In this document: positions 44,179 through 52,502 of the stretch, piece after piece | How positions within the stretch are numbered: position 1 is the stretch's first letter | Layout: every line of letters starts with the position of its first letter | DNA from: Clostridiales bacterium | GTDB lineage: Bacteria > Bacillota > Clostridia > Saccharofermentanales > Saccharofermentanaceae | NCBI GenBank assembly: GCA_017480325.1 | Contig: JAFVAY010000004.1 | Location: 1-56,113 of the forward strand | DNA length: 56,113 bases | Reading direction: 5' to 3' | Notes under the pieces: model-generated | Databases searched by the model: none | The model's input: the letters and a program-made list of their open reading frames with translations, nothing else | Told to the model about the DNA's origin: nothing | Made by a program: the position numbers and the translations under genes

Positions 44179-44541
44179 CTACTTTTCTACGCTCCTGGTG
44201 GCGATAATGTCTACGCCTGTATTAAGAATATCGGGAATTATGACCTGCCCGAGGCTTATAGGTGCGCTGACCTTAACCTCGGACAGTTCCTTCATTATTT
44301 CTTTAATCAGTCTCTTCGGCACAGGAGATGCTGTCTTGACCGACAAAGGCATGTCGCTTCCGTCCACCGGGATGACCGCAGTGATCATCCTCAGGGGCAG
44401 GGTACATTCTTGCTTGGCGTAATCGGCACCTCGCTTGCAGGTATTGCCGGTAACGCTTATAAATTCGCCGTCTTCCGTCAAGGTCACGGTCATGCGGCAG
44501 CCTACAGGACAATTGATACAGGTAATAAGCTTCTCCATCAC
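44179..44541 (-). CDS. DUF1667 protein, small cysteine-rich partner of a G3P-dehydrogenase-like set
   Basis: 120 residues. The N-terminal TCINCPVGCRMTV (Cys8, Cys11, Cys15) and later TCKRGADYAKQEC supply Cys ligands for an iron-sulfur cluster or zinc, as in DUF1667. The rest is strand-rich, with LPLRMITAVIPV in the middle. DUF1667 genes regularly follow a GlpA-like and a GlpB-like flavoprotein in anaerobes and probably act as an electron-carrying subunit. It overlaps the preceding flavoprotein by 4 nt and is the last gene of the phosphonate operon. Confidence 0.85.
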   Translation of the reverse strand: MMEKLITCINCPVGCRMTVTLTEDGEFISVTGNTCKRGADYAKQECTLPLRMITAVIPVDGSDMPLSVKTASPVPKRLIKEIMKELSEVKVSAPISLGQVIIPDILNTGVDIIATRSVEK

Positions 44542-45809
44542 ATGCCCTCCTGCTCAATACTTACCGTGATATCGCCGTCGACCTCTTGAACAGCTTCAAG
44601 CTCCGATGCCTTAAGGGTCAGAGTAGCCATCTCTCCGGGGGTGAAGATCATTGCCTTTTTACGCTTGATGACATTATTACCGCAGGTGACGACAGCAGTG
44701 CTGTTCCTGTAAACAGAGGCCGGTCGGAACATGAAGGTCACGTCCTCCCTACATCCTCCGTGGATCCTCTGAGGAACTACGCCCCTGACGCCAAAGCCGT
44801 CTTTAACATGGATGATTCTACCTTCTCTCTTAATTCCTTTAACGTATTCTGCTGCGGCCTTGCCTGCCCTGAAGCTCTCACTCGACACATGATCCACAAG
44901 GTCATGGACGTGAAGAACGTTGCCACAGGCATATATTCCCGTGATCGATGTCTCCAGATCCTCATCAACTACCGCACCTGAGGTGACGGGAGACAGCTCG
45001 ACTCCCGCGCCGAGGCTTAATTCGTTCTCGGGGATCAAGCCGCAGGACAGAAGGAGGGTATCACATCTGAAATCTATCTCGGTGCCCGGGATCGGCTTAC
45101 GGTTCTCATCGACCCGAGCTACAGTTACTCCCTCGACCCGCTCACGTCCTTTGATATCTGTGACCGTGTGACTTAAGTAAAGAGGTATATCGTAGTCCTC
45201 GAGGCACTGGACGATATTACGGTTAAGTCCGGATGAATAGGGCATGATCTCGACACAGGCCAGGACTTTCGCGCCCTGTAGGGTCATACGTCGGGCCATG
45301 ATAAGCCCGATATCTCCGGAGCCTAGGATAACCACTCTCCTACCCGGCATGTAGCCTTCGAGGTTAACGAAGCGCTGAGCAGTGCCTGCTGAATATATTC
45401 CCGCACATCTGGTTCCGGGAGTGCAAAGTGCTCCGCGGGGTCTCTCACGGCAGCCCATGGCGAGAATTATCGCTTTCGCTTTTATTGTTCTGAAGCCTTC
45501 TTCGGAAGACACACAGGTAACAAGCTTATCCTCGGATACAGAGAGCACCGTAGTTCCGCACCGGATCTTTATACCGAGCTCGTTCACCCTGTCTATATCC
45601 CGCTGAGCGTACTCGGGGCCCGTCAGCTCCTCGTTGAAGCGGTGAAGGCCGAAGCCGTTATGAATGCATTGCCTCAGGATACCACCGGGCATATCCTCGC
45701 GCTCAAGTATCAGGATGGAATCTATCCCCTGCTCCTTCGCGGCAATGGCTGCGGCAAGGCCTGCGGGGCCGGCACCGATGATCAATATGTCAACGTTAAG
45801 ATCGATCAT
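44538..45809 (-). CDS. FAD/NAD(P)-dependent oxidoreductase (second subunit of GlpA-like set)
   Basis: A 423-residue pyridine nucleotide-disulfide oxidoreductase-like flavoprotein. The FAD-binding GAGPAGLAAAIAAKEQG lies near 12-28, the GMGCRERPRGALC-like block near 117 reads AMGCRERPRG, and the second Rossmann motif is VILGSGDIGLIMARRM near 160-175. ACGNVLHVHDLVDHVS near 296-311 is the C-terminal FAD block. There is no redox CxxxxC pair, so it likely relays electrons to NAD(P) or to DUF1667. It overlaps the GlpA-like gene by 14 nt. Confidence 0.85.
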   Translation of the reverse strand: MIDLNVDILIIGAGPAGLAAAIAAKEQGIDSILILEREDMPGGILRQCIHNGFGLHRFNEELTGPEYAQRDIDRVNELGIKIRCGTTVLSVSEDKLVTCVSSEEGFRTIKAKAIILAMGCRERPRGALCTPGTRCAGIYSAGTAQRFVNLEGYMPGRRVVILGSGDIGLIMARRMTLQGAKVLACVEIMPYSSGLNRNIVQCLEDYDIPLYLSHTVTDIKGRERVEGVTVARVDENRKPIPGTEIDFRCDTLLLSCGLIPENELSLGAGVELSPVTSGAVVDEDLETSITGIYACGNVLHVHDLVDHVSSESFRAGKAAAEYVKGIKREGRIIHVKDGFGVRGVVPQRIHGGCREDVTFMFRPASVYRNSTAVVTCGNNVIKRKKAMIFTPGEMATLTLKASELEAVQEVDGDITVSIEQEGM

Positions 45810-47289
45810 CGGACTCTCCTCCCTTGAGATACTCCTCTACTGTTCCTGTGAGAAGATAGCTTCGTCCCCCGTTCTTGGTGACCTCAGTAAGAGGAATTCC
45901 CGTCTCCTCAGAGATTATGGCAGCGACCCGGGGAGAGCAGAAGCCGCCCTGACAGCGTCCCATTCCTGCTCTGGTCCTTCTCTTGACCGCGTCGATGGAG
46001 CGTGCACCCACGGGGCGTCTGATAGCATCCCTGATCTCCGCCTCGGTTACGGTCTCGCAGCGACAGATGATGTTGCCGTATCGGGGATCTCTTTTCACTG
46101 CTTCCGCGCGCTCTTCGGCACTCATATCATGGAATGATTTGCCCTGACGGGTATATTTCTTTATATCTTTTTTCTCGGTAAGCGCCGCGTCCTTTAGCAC
46201 CAGCTGACATATCTCCTTCGCGATCGATGGCGCTGCCGACAGTCCGGGGCTCTCGATGCCGATAGCCTCGTAGGCCTTGGGAGCATCGGATGCTTCACGG
46301 ACATCATCCAGACGACCTATAACAAAATCACCTGTCGTAAGATGCGCTCTTATACCGCTGAAGTTAGTGATATTAGTCCTTACAGAGAGCTGCGGCCAGG
46401 TCCGGCGGGCCTTGGCAATGATGTCCGCGAGCCCGTCCGCCGTGGTAGCTGTATCCTCAGGATCGTCTATATCCTCAGCCGTGGGACCTATTATCAGATT
46501 ACCGTGAAGAGTCGGGCTTATAAGAACACCCTTACCCATCTTGGACGGACATTGGAAGATCGTCCTGCCGAACTGAAGCTTCTCCGCCCTGTCCAGGAGA
46601 TAATACTGACCTCTCCTATGTACCATGGAGAGCTTGTTATCTGATATCTGGTTGTGAATGTCTGCACCGAATGAGCCGGCACAGTTTATAAGTATCTTAC
46701 ATGTATACTCGCTGTCGGTTGTGGTCACTGTGTAATGATCTGTATCCCTCTTTACCGACACGACCCTTTGATCCGTGAGGAACTGCACTCCGTTATATGC
46801 AGCATCATCTGCGAGAGCAAACGCCACCTCATACGGGCTGACGATGGCACTGGTGGTAGCATGAAGCGCGCAGACCACCTCCGGGTTGATGCCGGGCTCG
46901 AGCTTCAGGATCTCATCGCGCTCGATAATTCGCATCCCTTCAACGCCGTTAGCGATACCGCGCTCGTAAAGCTCCTCTATAGTCCTACGCTCATCCTCGG
47001 AAAGTGCGATAACAAGTGCACCGCAGCGTCTGTAGCCGACACCTAAGTCTTCGCACAGTTTCGGGTAAAGAGCGGCACCTCTGACATTGTGATATGCTTT
47101 ACGCGATCCCGGGAGGGCATCAAAGCCCGCGTGAATAATACCGCTGTTGGCCTTCGTGGCACCCTCGGCAACATCTGAGCCTGCTTCAAGAACGGTCACA
47201 GACGCATCATAGCGAGACAACTCTCTAGCGACTGCGCATCCGGTGATCCCGGCTCCGATAATGATGATGTCAGAGGTCAGATCGTTCAT
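45796..47289 (-). CDS. GlpA-like FAD-dependent dehydrogenase with BFD-type [2Fe-2S] domain
   Basis: A 497-residue flavoprotein. A DAO/GlpA-type FAD domain (IIIGAGITGCAVARELSRYD, then GATKANSGIIHAGF near 44-57) extends to about 370. The C-terminal BFD-like domain has ICRCETVTEAEI near 407-418 and GRCQGGFC near 440-447, four Cys for a [2Fe-2S] cluster. Family members oxidise sn-glycerol-3-phosphate or a related 2-hydroxyacid; residues cannot tell which here. Only one base separates it from phosphonopyruvate decarboxylase, so it is probably translated from the phosphonate transcript. Confidence 0.85.
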   Translation of the reverse strand: MNDLTSDIIIIGAGITGCAVARELSRYDASVTVLEAGSDVAEGATKANSGIIHAGFDALPGSRKAYHNVRGAALYPKLCEDLGVGYRRCGALVIALSEDERRTIEELYERGIANGVEGMRIIERDEILKLEPGINPEVVCALHATTSAIVSPYEVAFALADDAAYNGVQFLTDQRVVSVKRDTDHYTVTTTDSEYTCKILINCAGSFGADIHNQISDNKLSMVHRRGQYYLLDRAEKLQFGRTIFQCPSKMGKGVLISPTLHGNLIIGPTAEDIDDPEDTATTADGLADIIAKARRTWPQLSVRTNITNFSGIRAHLTTGDFVIGRLDDVREASDAPKAYEAIGIESPGLSAAPSIAKEICQLVLKDAALTEKKDIKKYTRQGKSFHDMSAEERAEAVKRDPRYGNIICRCETVTEAEIRDAIRRPVGARSIDAVKRRTRAGMGRCQGGFCSPRVAAIISEETGIPLTEVTKNGGRSYLLTGTVEEYLKGGESDDRS

Positions 47290-47290
47290 C

Positions 47291-48412
47291 TTACAGAGTC
47301 TTCAGATACTCCATGAAATTCTCTTTGTTCTCCAACGCTGTAGTAGTCGGACGACCCAGATCGTCTCTAGCGCCGATGGAACAGGCGACTTCAATGAGGC
47401 TAAGCTCGTTTCTAGCCTTCGCGGCTTCAAGCTCCCTGTCTAAGTCTTCAAAGGTCTCAACTCTTATGGCATAAGGATAGCCGCAGGCCTTGGCGACTCC
47501 CACCAGATCGATAGATCCCGCCACTGTAGGCATTCCGCCCACTGTCTCGTGAGCTGCGTTATTGATCACCACGTGGATCAGATTCTTAGGCTTATTCGCA
47601 CCCATAACCGCCATAGATCCCATGTGCATCAGCACGGCACCGTCGCCGTCGACACACCATATCTTCGTGTCGGGCTTGTTGATGGCAACACCAAGAGCGA
47701 TGGAGGAAGAGTGTCCCATGGAGCCCACCGTCAGGAAGTCGTACTTATGGCTCTGGTCGTTAGCAACGCGCGTCTCGAAAAGCTCACGACTCGCCTTCCC
47801 GGTGGTACTGACGATAGGGTCCTCTCCACTAGCCTTAACTATGTGCTGAATAATCTCCTCGCGGACCATCTTGTTATCGTTCTTATATTCAACCTTAGGA
47901 GCATCGGTAAGGGCGCCCTTACGGATAACAAAGGCAACGTCCTTACCTGTCTTAAGTATCTCGCGGAAGTCTGCCATGGCAGCCTCAACCTCTTCGTCTG
48001 TAGTCTCCTTGCCGATCACGAAGGACTTGATATCCATATCCTCGAGAAGCTTTAACGTGACCTCGCCCTGATAGATGTGCTGAGGCTCGTCGCGAATTCC
48101 GGGCTCGCCTCTCCACCCAACGATAAACACCATGGGGATGGCGTAGACCTTGTCGTTAAGTAACGATGCGACCGGGTTAATGATATTTCCCTCTCCCGAG
48201 TTCTGCATATAGACCACGGGGACCTTGCCTGTAGCCAAGTGATAGCCTGCAGCAAGAGCGGTACAGTTGCCCTCATTAGCTGCAATCACATGGTGCTTGG
48301 GGTCGATACCGTATGTATCCATCAGATAATTACACAGCGCCTTTAACTGTGAATCCGGAACCCCGGAGTAAAAATCCGAGCCTATTATCTCAACCAGCTT
48401 CTGAACCTTCAT
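47291..48412 (-). CDS. Phosphonopyruvate decarboxylase
   Basis: A 373-residue thiamine-diphosphate enzyme converting phosphonopyruvate to phosphonoacetaldehyde, the step that makes PEP mutase irreversible in practice. The N-terminal half (pyrimidine domain) has GVPDSQLKALCNYL and AANEGNCTALAAGYHLATG with the catalytic Glu of the NEG triplet. The C-terminal PP domain has VGSMGHSSSIALGVA and the metal-binding GDGAVLMHMGSMAVMG, followed by NNAAHETVGGM. It overlaps the alcohol dehydrogenase by 4 nt and lies two genes from PEP mutase, which fixes the assignment. Confidence 0.93.
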   Translation of the reverse strand: MKVQKLVEIIGSDFYSGVPDSQLKALCNYLMDTYGIDPKHHVIAANEGNCTALAAGYHLATGKVPVVYMQNSGEGNIINPVASLLNDKVYAIPMVFIVGWRGEPGIRDEPQHIYQGEVTLKLLEDMDIKSFVIGKETTDEEVEAAMADFREILKTGKDVAFVIRKGALTDAPKVEYKNDNKMVREEIIQHIVKASGEDPIVSTTGKASRELFETRVANDQSHKYDFLTVGSMGHSSSIALGVAINKPDTKIWCVDGDGAVLMHMGSMAVMGANKPKNLIHVVINNAAHETVGGMPTVAGSIDLVGVAKACGYPYAIRVETFEDLDRELEAAKARNELSLIEVACSIGARDDLGRPTTTALENKENFMEYLKTL

Positions 48413-49506
48413 GTTAATACCTCGTGGTAAAGTTTATTAATCGTTTCTTCATCAAGTGCGATCGGGTGATTCTTAAGTCTCACGGGATTGACACTTGTCT
48501 TTAATTCTTCGTACTGCTCCTCGTCGGCAGCGGGGATTTCTAACTGAAGCTTATCGAATATATCCTGAAGCTTCCTCGTGCCGGATTTGGCGTCTTCGGC
48601 ACCGAGAGCGAGGCCGATGTCGTTAAGTGTTTGTGTTAGGTAGTCTTCCCCTCTTGGGTCAATGCACTTATCGGTGTTGTCGATCATCCATGGGTACAGG
48701 ATGCGATCGCATAGTATTGCCGCATGGCCGTGAGCACAGCCGAAGAGGCTCGTGATCTTATAGCACATGGCGTGGCCTGCCGTAGTCTGGGTGATATTGA
48801 TCGCTTTGCCCGCCGTATTGGCTGCGCGGAGCATATTGATGCGTCCCTCTTCGGTGTTGTTAAGGTATCCGTCCATGTTATCCACAACCAGACGGATCGC
48901 CTCTTTACTGTATTCCTTACTCTCATCAGTACTGTTGACTGACCAGTAGGATTCGATGGCATGACATAGCGCATCGCACATTGTGGCCTTCTTCTGATAG
49001 AGGGGAAGCGTCTTCAGCGCATCGGGATCCATAAGGACTGTATCAGGGATAAAGCTCTCCGAGGTGATACTCTGCTTCGCGCCTTCGTAGTAGATGACCG
49101 CATATCGTGTTGCCTCTGACCCGGTGCCTGCCGTGGTGGGCATCGCGAGGAATGGGATCGTATTAGGAATAACGTCTGCCTTGAGCCAGGAGCCATCCTC
49201 TCCATTGCCGGGGAGATTGGAGTAGAGCTTGATGGTTTTCGCCACGTCGATGGCGGAGCCTCCGCCTACTGCCATTATGCTGTCGCAGCCCTCGTCGAGG
49301 TAGAGGCGGACACCCTTGACAACGCTGTCGTAGATCGGGTTGGGCTTGAAGTCGGAGAAGCGCACCAAGGTGGTGTCGACAGTCTTAAGCTTCGCAGTGA
49401 ATTTATCCAGGAACTTTAGGGAGTCGTCGCAGACGAGAAGGACCTTCTTCTTATCGGAGAGCCATGTATCCAGGCCTTCGTAGTTATTGGCGGAGGTGAT
49501 GATCAT
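48409..49506 (-). CDS. Iron-containing alcohol dehydrogenase, probable phosphonoacetaldehyde reductase
   Basis: 365 residues of the group III iron-dependent dehydrogenase family. The NAD-binding GGGSAIDVAKTIK lies near 80-92 and AMPTTAGTGSEATRY near 123-137. Metal ligands are in DALCHAIESYW and TTAGHAMCYKITSLFGCAHGHAA. In phosphonate clusters this family (PhpC-like) reduces phosphonoacetaldehyde to 2-hydroxyethylphosphonate, and its position between PEP mutase and the decarboxylase supports that. No 2-aminoethylphosphonate transaminase is present, so HEP rather than AEP is expected. It starts one base after the mutase stop. Confidence 0.88.
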   Translation of the reverse strand: MIITSANNYEGLDTWLSDKKKVLLVCDDSLKFLDKFTAKLKTVDTTLVRFSDFKPNPIYDSVVKGVRLYLDEGCDSIMAVGGGSAIDVAKTIKLYSNLPGNGEDGSWLKADVIPNTIPFLAMPTTAGTGSEATRYAVIYYEGAKQSITSESFIPDTVLMDPDALKTLPLYQKKATMCDALCHAIESYWSVNSTDESKEYSKEAIRLVVDNMDGYLNNTEEGRINMLRAANTAGKAINITQTTAGHAMCYKITSLFGCAHGHAAILCDRILYPWMIDNTDKCIDPRGEDYLTQTLNDIGLALGAEDAKSGTRKLQDIFDKLQLEIPAADEEQYEELKTSVNPVRLKNHPIALDEETINKLYHEVLT

Positions 49507-49507
49507 G

Positions 49508-51517
49508 TCAAAGCTCCTCGGGGATCAGGCGGATGATGTCCTTGAAGGGCATCAACATGCTGTCGCATTCTTCCGCTCTGTGGTTCTCCAGGATGAGCTC
49601 CGCGGCCTTCTGCATAGCCGGGACCTGGGCGCGCATGAGCTGATTCGCGTAGATAATGATATTCGCGCCTCTTTGCTTCCACTCCTCTTCCTTGACGGAA
49701 TTGAAGCTGGTGGGAACGAGAACGATTGGTGTCGTCTTATCCTTGGCACGGAACCTCTCGATAAACTCCTGTATCTCGGACGGATCCTTCTTACGGCTGT
49801 GGATCATGATGGCATCGGCACCTGCCTCCACGAATGCGAAGGCACGTGTCAGAGCATCCTCCATACCCTGCTCCAGGATAAGGCTCTCGATGCGGGCGCA
49901 GATCATGAATTCTTTTGTTCGCTGAGCTTTCTTGCCCGCGCTGATCTTCGCACAGAAATTTTCTATGCTGTCCTGAGTCTGCTGTACTTCAGTCCCGAAG
50001 AGGCTGTTTTTCTTAAGTCCCGTCTTGTCCTCGATGATCACCATAGACACTCCGAGACGCTCGAGGGATCTTACGGTGTAGACGAAGTGCTCCGTCTTGC
50101 CTCCCGTATCCCCATCGAAAATAATAGGCTTCGTAGTTACCTCGGTGATATCCTCTATAGTTCTAAAGCGGGATGTCATGTCAACTAATTCAATATCAGG
50201 TTTACCCTTGGCAGTAGAGTCGCAAAGGGAGCTGACCCACATGGCGTCGAACTGATGAGCGCCGCCGTCCTGATGAACTACGGTGTTCTCGACGATAAGT
50301 CCTGTCAGACCGTCGTGAGCCTCCATGGCGGTGATGAGGCCCTTGGCGTCAAGAACTCTTCTTAAGCGTCCTCTTCTGATGTCAGGCATCGCGAGGTCGG
50401 CGCGGGTCCTTGCCTGGATGTCCTTGTATTTCTGGTCGTTGGAATAGGGGTACTCGACCAGCGTGCCACCGTATTCCTTCAGGATATCGACGACCTCGTC
50501 TCTTATTGGTTTCTGGAAGCCCGCACACCAGTCGTCGCCGTGAACAACGTAAGTAGGCTTATATCTATCAAGATTCTCGCGGTAACTTAAGGTCTTCTGC
50601 TCCACCACTTTATAGACGCCGGCGACGTTCTCGAACATCACCTTACGCTCGGATGCAGGAACCAGAGGGAATCTTTTGTAGGAGGCGACGGCTTCGTCCG
50701 AGAGAACGCCGATGATGAGCTTACCTAGCTTCTGTGCTTTCCTGATTATTGCCACGTGACCGCCGTGAATGATGTCTGTGGAGAAGCACATGTAGACGGT
50801 TCGCGATTCTATTTCCTTAAGCTTGGCGCTCACTGTCGCCAGATCCTCAGGATTATCGATCTCGGAGCAGAGCATATCTTTGACATCCAGCGCATTGATA
50901 TTCGCCGCGCCGGTAAGCTCATTGAGGGCGTTCTCCGCGTAGACCTTGGTGTTACCCGCCTCGCAGAACTCGATGATCTTGTTAAGCCATACGTGCCAAT
51001 CTTCGCGATTAAGCTTATAAAGGGCCTGAGCCTCCATGGCGTTCTCGAAGATTTCCACGCCCACCTTCAAGACCTTGCCGTCACTGATCTGCGCCTTGAA
51101 ATCCTTCTCGGGAAGGGGCAGAGCAGAGGAAACGGTCATGCAGGAGTCCTGCTGCTCCAGAAGCAGATCGAAGACCGCGTTCTCAAATACCAGGTCACCG
51201 TGCATGAGGATAATATCGTCGTCAAGATATTCTCGAGCACAGTAGATAGAGTAGATATAGTTGGTCTTGTCGTAAACGGGATTATTAACGAAAGTAAACT
51301 TCAAAGGGAGCTCAAGGCTCTCACAGTAATTGATAAGAACTTTGTCGTAGTAGCCGGTGGTCATGACTACCTCTTCGATGCCGGCATCGGCGATGATCTT
51401 CAGCTGACGAGACAATATAGTCTGTGTCGTAGATATCTCGGTCATGCACTTGGGATGCTCTGAGGTCAGAACGCCCATGCGCGACCCAAGTCCGGAATTA
51501 AGAATCAGTGCTTTCAT
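49508..51517 (-). CDS. Three-domain nucleotidyltransferase / cytidylyltransferase / PEP mutase
   Basis: 669 residues from ATG 51517, with GGAGG 5 nt upstream; a TTG at 51529 is rejected. Residues 1-235: sugar-nucleotidyltransferase-like domain (LNSGLGSRMG at 6-15, MHGDL at 105-109), as in LicC/PntC cytidylyltransferases. Residues 238-370: a second, TagD/GCT-type cytidylyltransferase with the HxGH motif at 251-254 and PASERKVM. Residues 375-669: PEP mutase with IIFDGDTGG (metal Asp468/470) and the diagnostic EDKx5NS motif at 496-505. PEP mutase makes phosphonopyruvate from PEP; the other domains would activate the finished phosphonate, and perhaps glycerol phosphate or a similar alcohol phosphate, with CTP. 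PEP mutase fused to one nucleotidyltransferase is known; two is less usual. Confidence 0.93.
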   Translation of the reverse strand: MKALILNSGLGSRMGVLTSEHPKCMTEISTTQTILSRQLKIIADAGIEEVVMTTGYYDKVLINYCESLELPLKFTFVNNPVYDKTNYIYSIYCAREYLDDDIILMHGDLVFENAVFDLLLEQQDSCMTVSSALPLPEKDFKAQISDGKVLKVGVEIFENAMEAQALYKLNREDWHVWLNKIIEFCEAGNTKVYAENALNELTGAANINALDVKDMLCSEIDNPEDLATVSAKLKEIESRTVYMCFSTDIIHGGHVAIIRKAQKLGKLIIGVLSDEAVASYKRFPLVPASERKVMFENVAGVYKVVEQKTLSYRENLDRYKPTYVVHGDDWCAGFQKPIRDEVVDILKEYGGTLVEYPYSNDQKYKDIQARTRADLAMPDIRRGRLRRVLDAKGLITAMEAHDGLTGLIVENTVVHQDGGAHQFDAMWVSSLCDSTAKGKPDIELVDMTSRFRTIEDITEVTTKPIIFDGDTGGKTEHFVYTVRSLERLGVSMVIIEDKTGLKKNSLFGTEVQQTQDSIENFCAKISAGKKAQRTKEFMICARIESLILEQGMEDALTRAFAFVEAGADAIMIHSRKKDPSEIQEFIERFRAKDKTTPIVLVPTSFNSVKEEEWKQRGANIIIYANQLMRAQVPAMQKAAELILENHRAEECDSMLMPFKDIIRLIPEEL

Positions 51518-51546
51518 CAGGTCCTCCAAATTATGGTATGATGCCT

Positions 51547-51552
51547 ATTATA
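51547..51552 (-). promoter_or_regulatory. Candidate internal -10 box before the PEP mutase gene
   Basis: The otherwise tight operon opens to about 50 nt here. On the minus strand it contains GTATTATAAT, with TATAAT at 51552-51547, 29 nt before the mutase ATG and upstream of its GGAGG site. No good -35 sequence is seen 17 bp upstream. A weak internal promoter is possible. Confidence 0.35.
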
Positions 51553-51567
51553 ATACAAATCTAAGCA

Positions 51568-52476
51568 TCATTCTCTATAAGTTGGATCTAATTGCTGAAG
51601 CTCATAGTAGTTATCTATCTCCATGATATCCTGTTTATCGCATGGTCTTACTTCGACCTTATACTTTTCTTTCCTATAGACGAAGGCGGGAAATTCCCAG
51701 AACAGGTCTTTTCCGTCAGCACCATTGTGCAACTCGACCCAATCCTGCTTCAGCTTACTGCTGTCCTCGTCAGTCCAATACGAGATACCGTAGTAATTGT
51801 AGCAATAAGTTCCGCCTTTCTTATAGTCATCGAGATATCCGTCAACACATTTGTAACACCAATCATCGGTTTCCAACGACCATGAACCGAGAATATTAGT
51901 AGAATACTGATATTTCCTGATTATATCCGGGTTGGTAATATACAGATCCGCTTCACAGAAGTAACAACCGCCGTAAAAATGATCCATTGAGAGCAGTGCC
52001 GAGGATATATTATTCTCTACCTCGTATCGAGTGTTATTGATCAACCTTACGAACGGATACTTGTCCAGGAGCTCTTCCATAATCTCGAATTTATACCCTC
52101 CGACAACGGTGATATCCTCTATACCCACTGCCACCAATGCATCAAGAAGTGTGTCTATTATACGCACACCGTTTACCTTAACCATGGGCTTAGGTCTATC
52201 TTCTGTTGCAGGCATCATACGAGATCCGAAGCCTGCCCCCACAACAATTGCTCTTTTAACTTTGTACGGTTCAAGTGCATCCAACCCCTTTTTGGTAATT
52301 GTCATCGTATTCTCGTTCAGAGCTATCAGCCCTTTGGATGACATCTCGTTGATCGAGTTAGTTATGGCAGTCCCGGATATGCAAAGTTTATCGCTAAGAT
52401 TCCGTATAGAATACTCACCTTCACCGTTATGCTCCAGAAAAGCCAATATTTCAAATTCGCACCTGTTTAAACTCAT
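51568..52476 (-). CDS. Winged-helix domain fused to LicC-like cytidylyltransferase
   Basis: 302 residues from ATG 52476; the frame opens to 52560 but would run into the previous gene. Residues 1-70 are a MarR-like winged helix (FEILAFLEHNG, then IRNLSDKLCISGTAITNSINEM, then KKGLDALEPY). Residues 74-302 are a nucleotidyltransferase with VGAGFGSRMMPATEDRPKPM (79-98) and the LicC-type acidic block YFCEADLYITNPD, where Asp binds metal. LicC makes CDP-choline from phosphocholine and its relative PntC acts on aminoethylphosphonate. Either substrate, or HEP, is possible. The DNA-binding head implies a regulatory side role. Confidence 0.85.
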   Translation of the reverse strand: MSLNRCEFEILAFLEHNGEGEYSIRNLSDKLCISGTAITNSINEMSSKGLIALNENTMTITKKGLDALEPYKVKRAIVVGAGFGSRMMPATEDRPKPMVKVNGVRIIDTLLDALVAVGIEDITVVGGYKFEIMEELLDKYPFVRLINNTRYEVENNISSALLSMDHFYGGCYFCEADLYITNPDIIRKYQYSTNILGSWSLETDDWCYKCVDGYLDDYKKGGTYCYNYYGISYWTDEDSSKLKQDWVELHNGADGKDLFWEFPAFVYRKEKYKVEVRPCDKQDIMEIDNYYELQQLDPTYRE

Positions 52477-52502
52477 CTTCGTCTCACGTTGTCCTTTGAT
52501 CC

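Noticed and set aside
50756..51463. A 235-codon open frame on the plus strand
   Set aside because: It is antisense to the first two domains of the PEP mutase fusion, which carry clear motifs.
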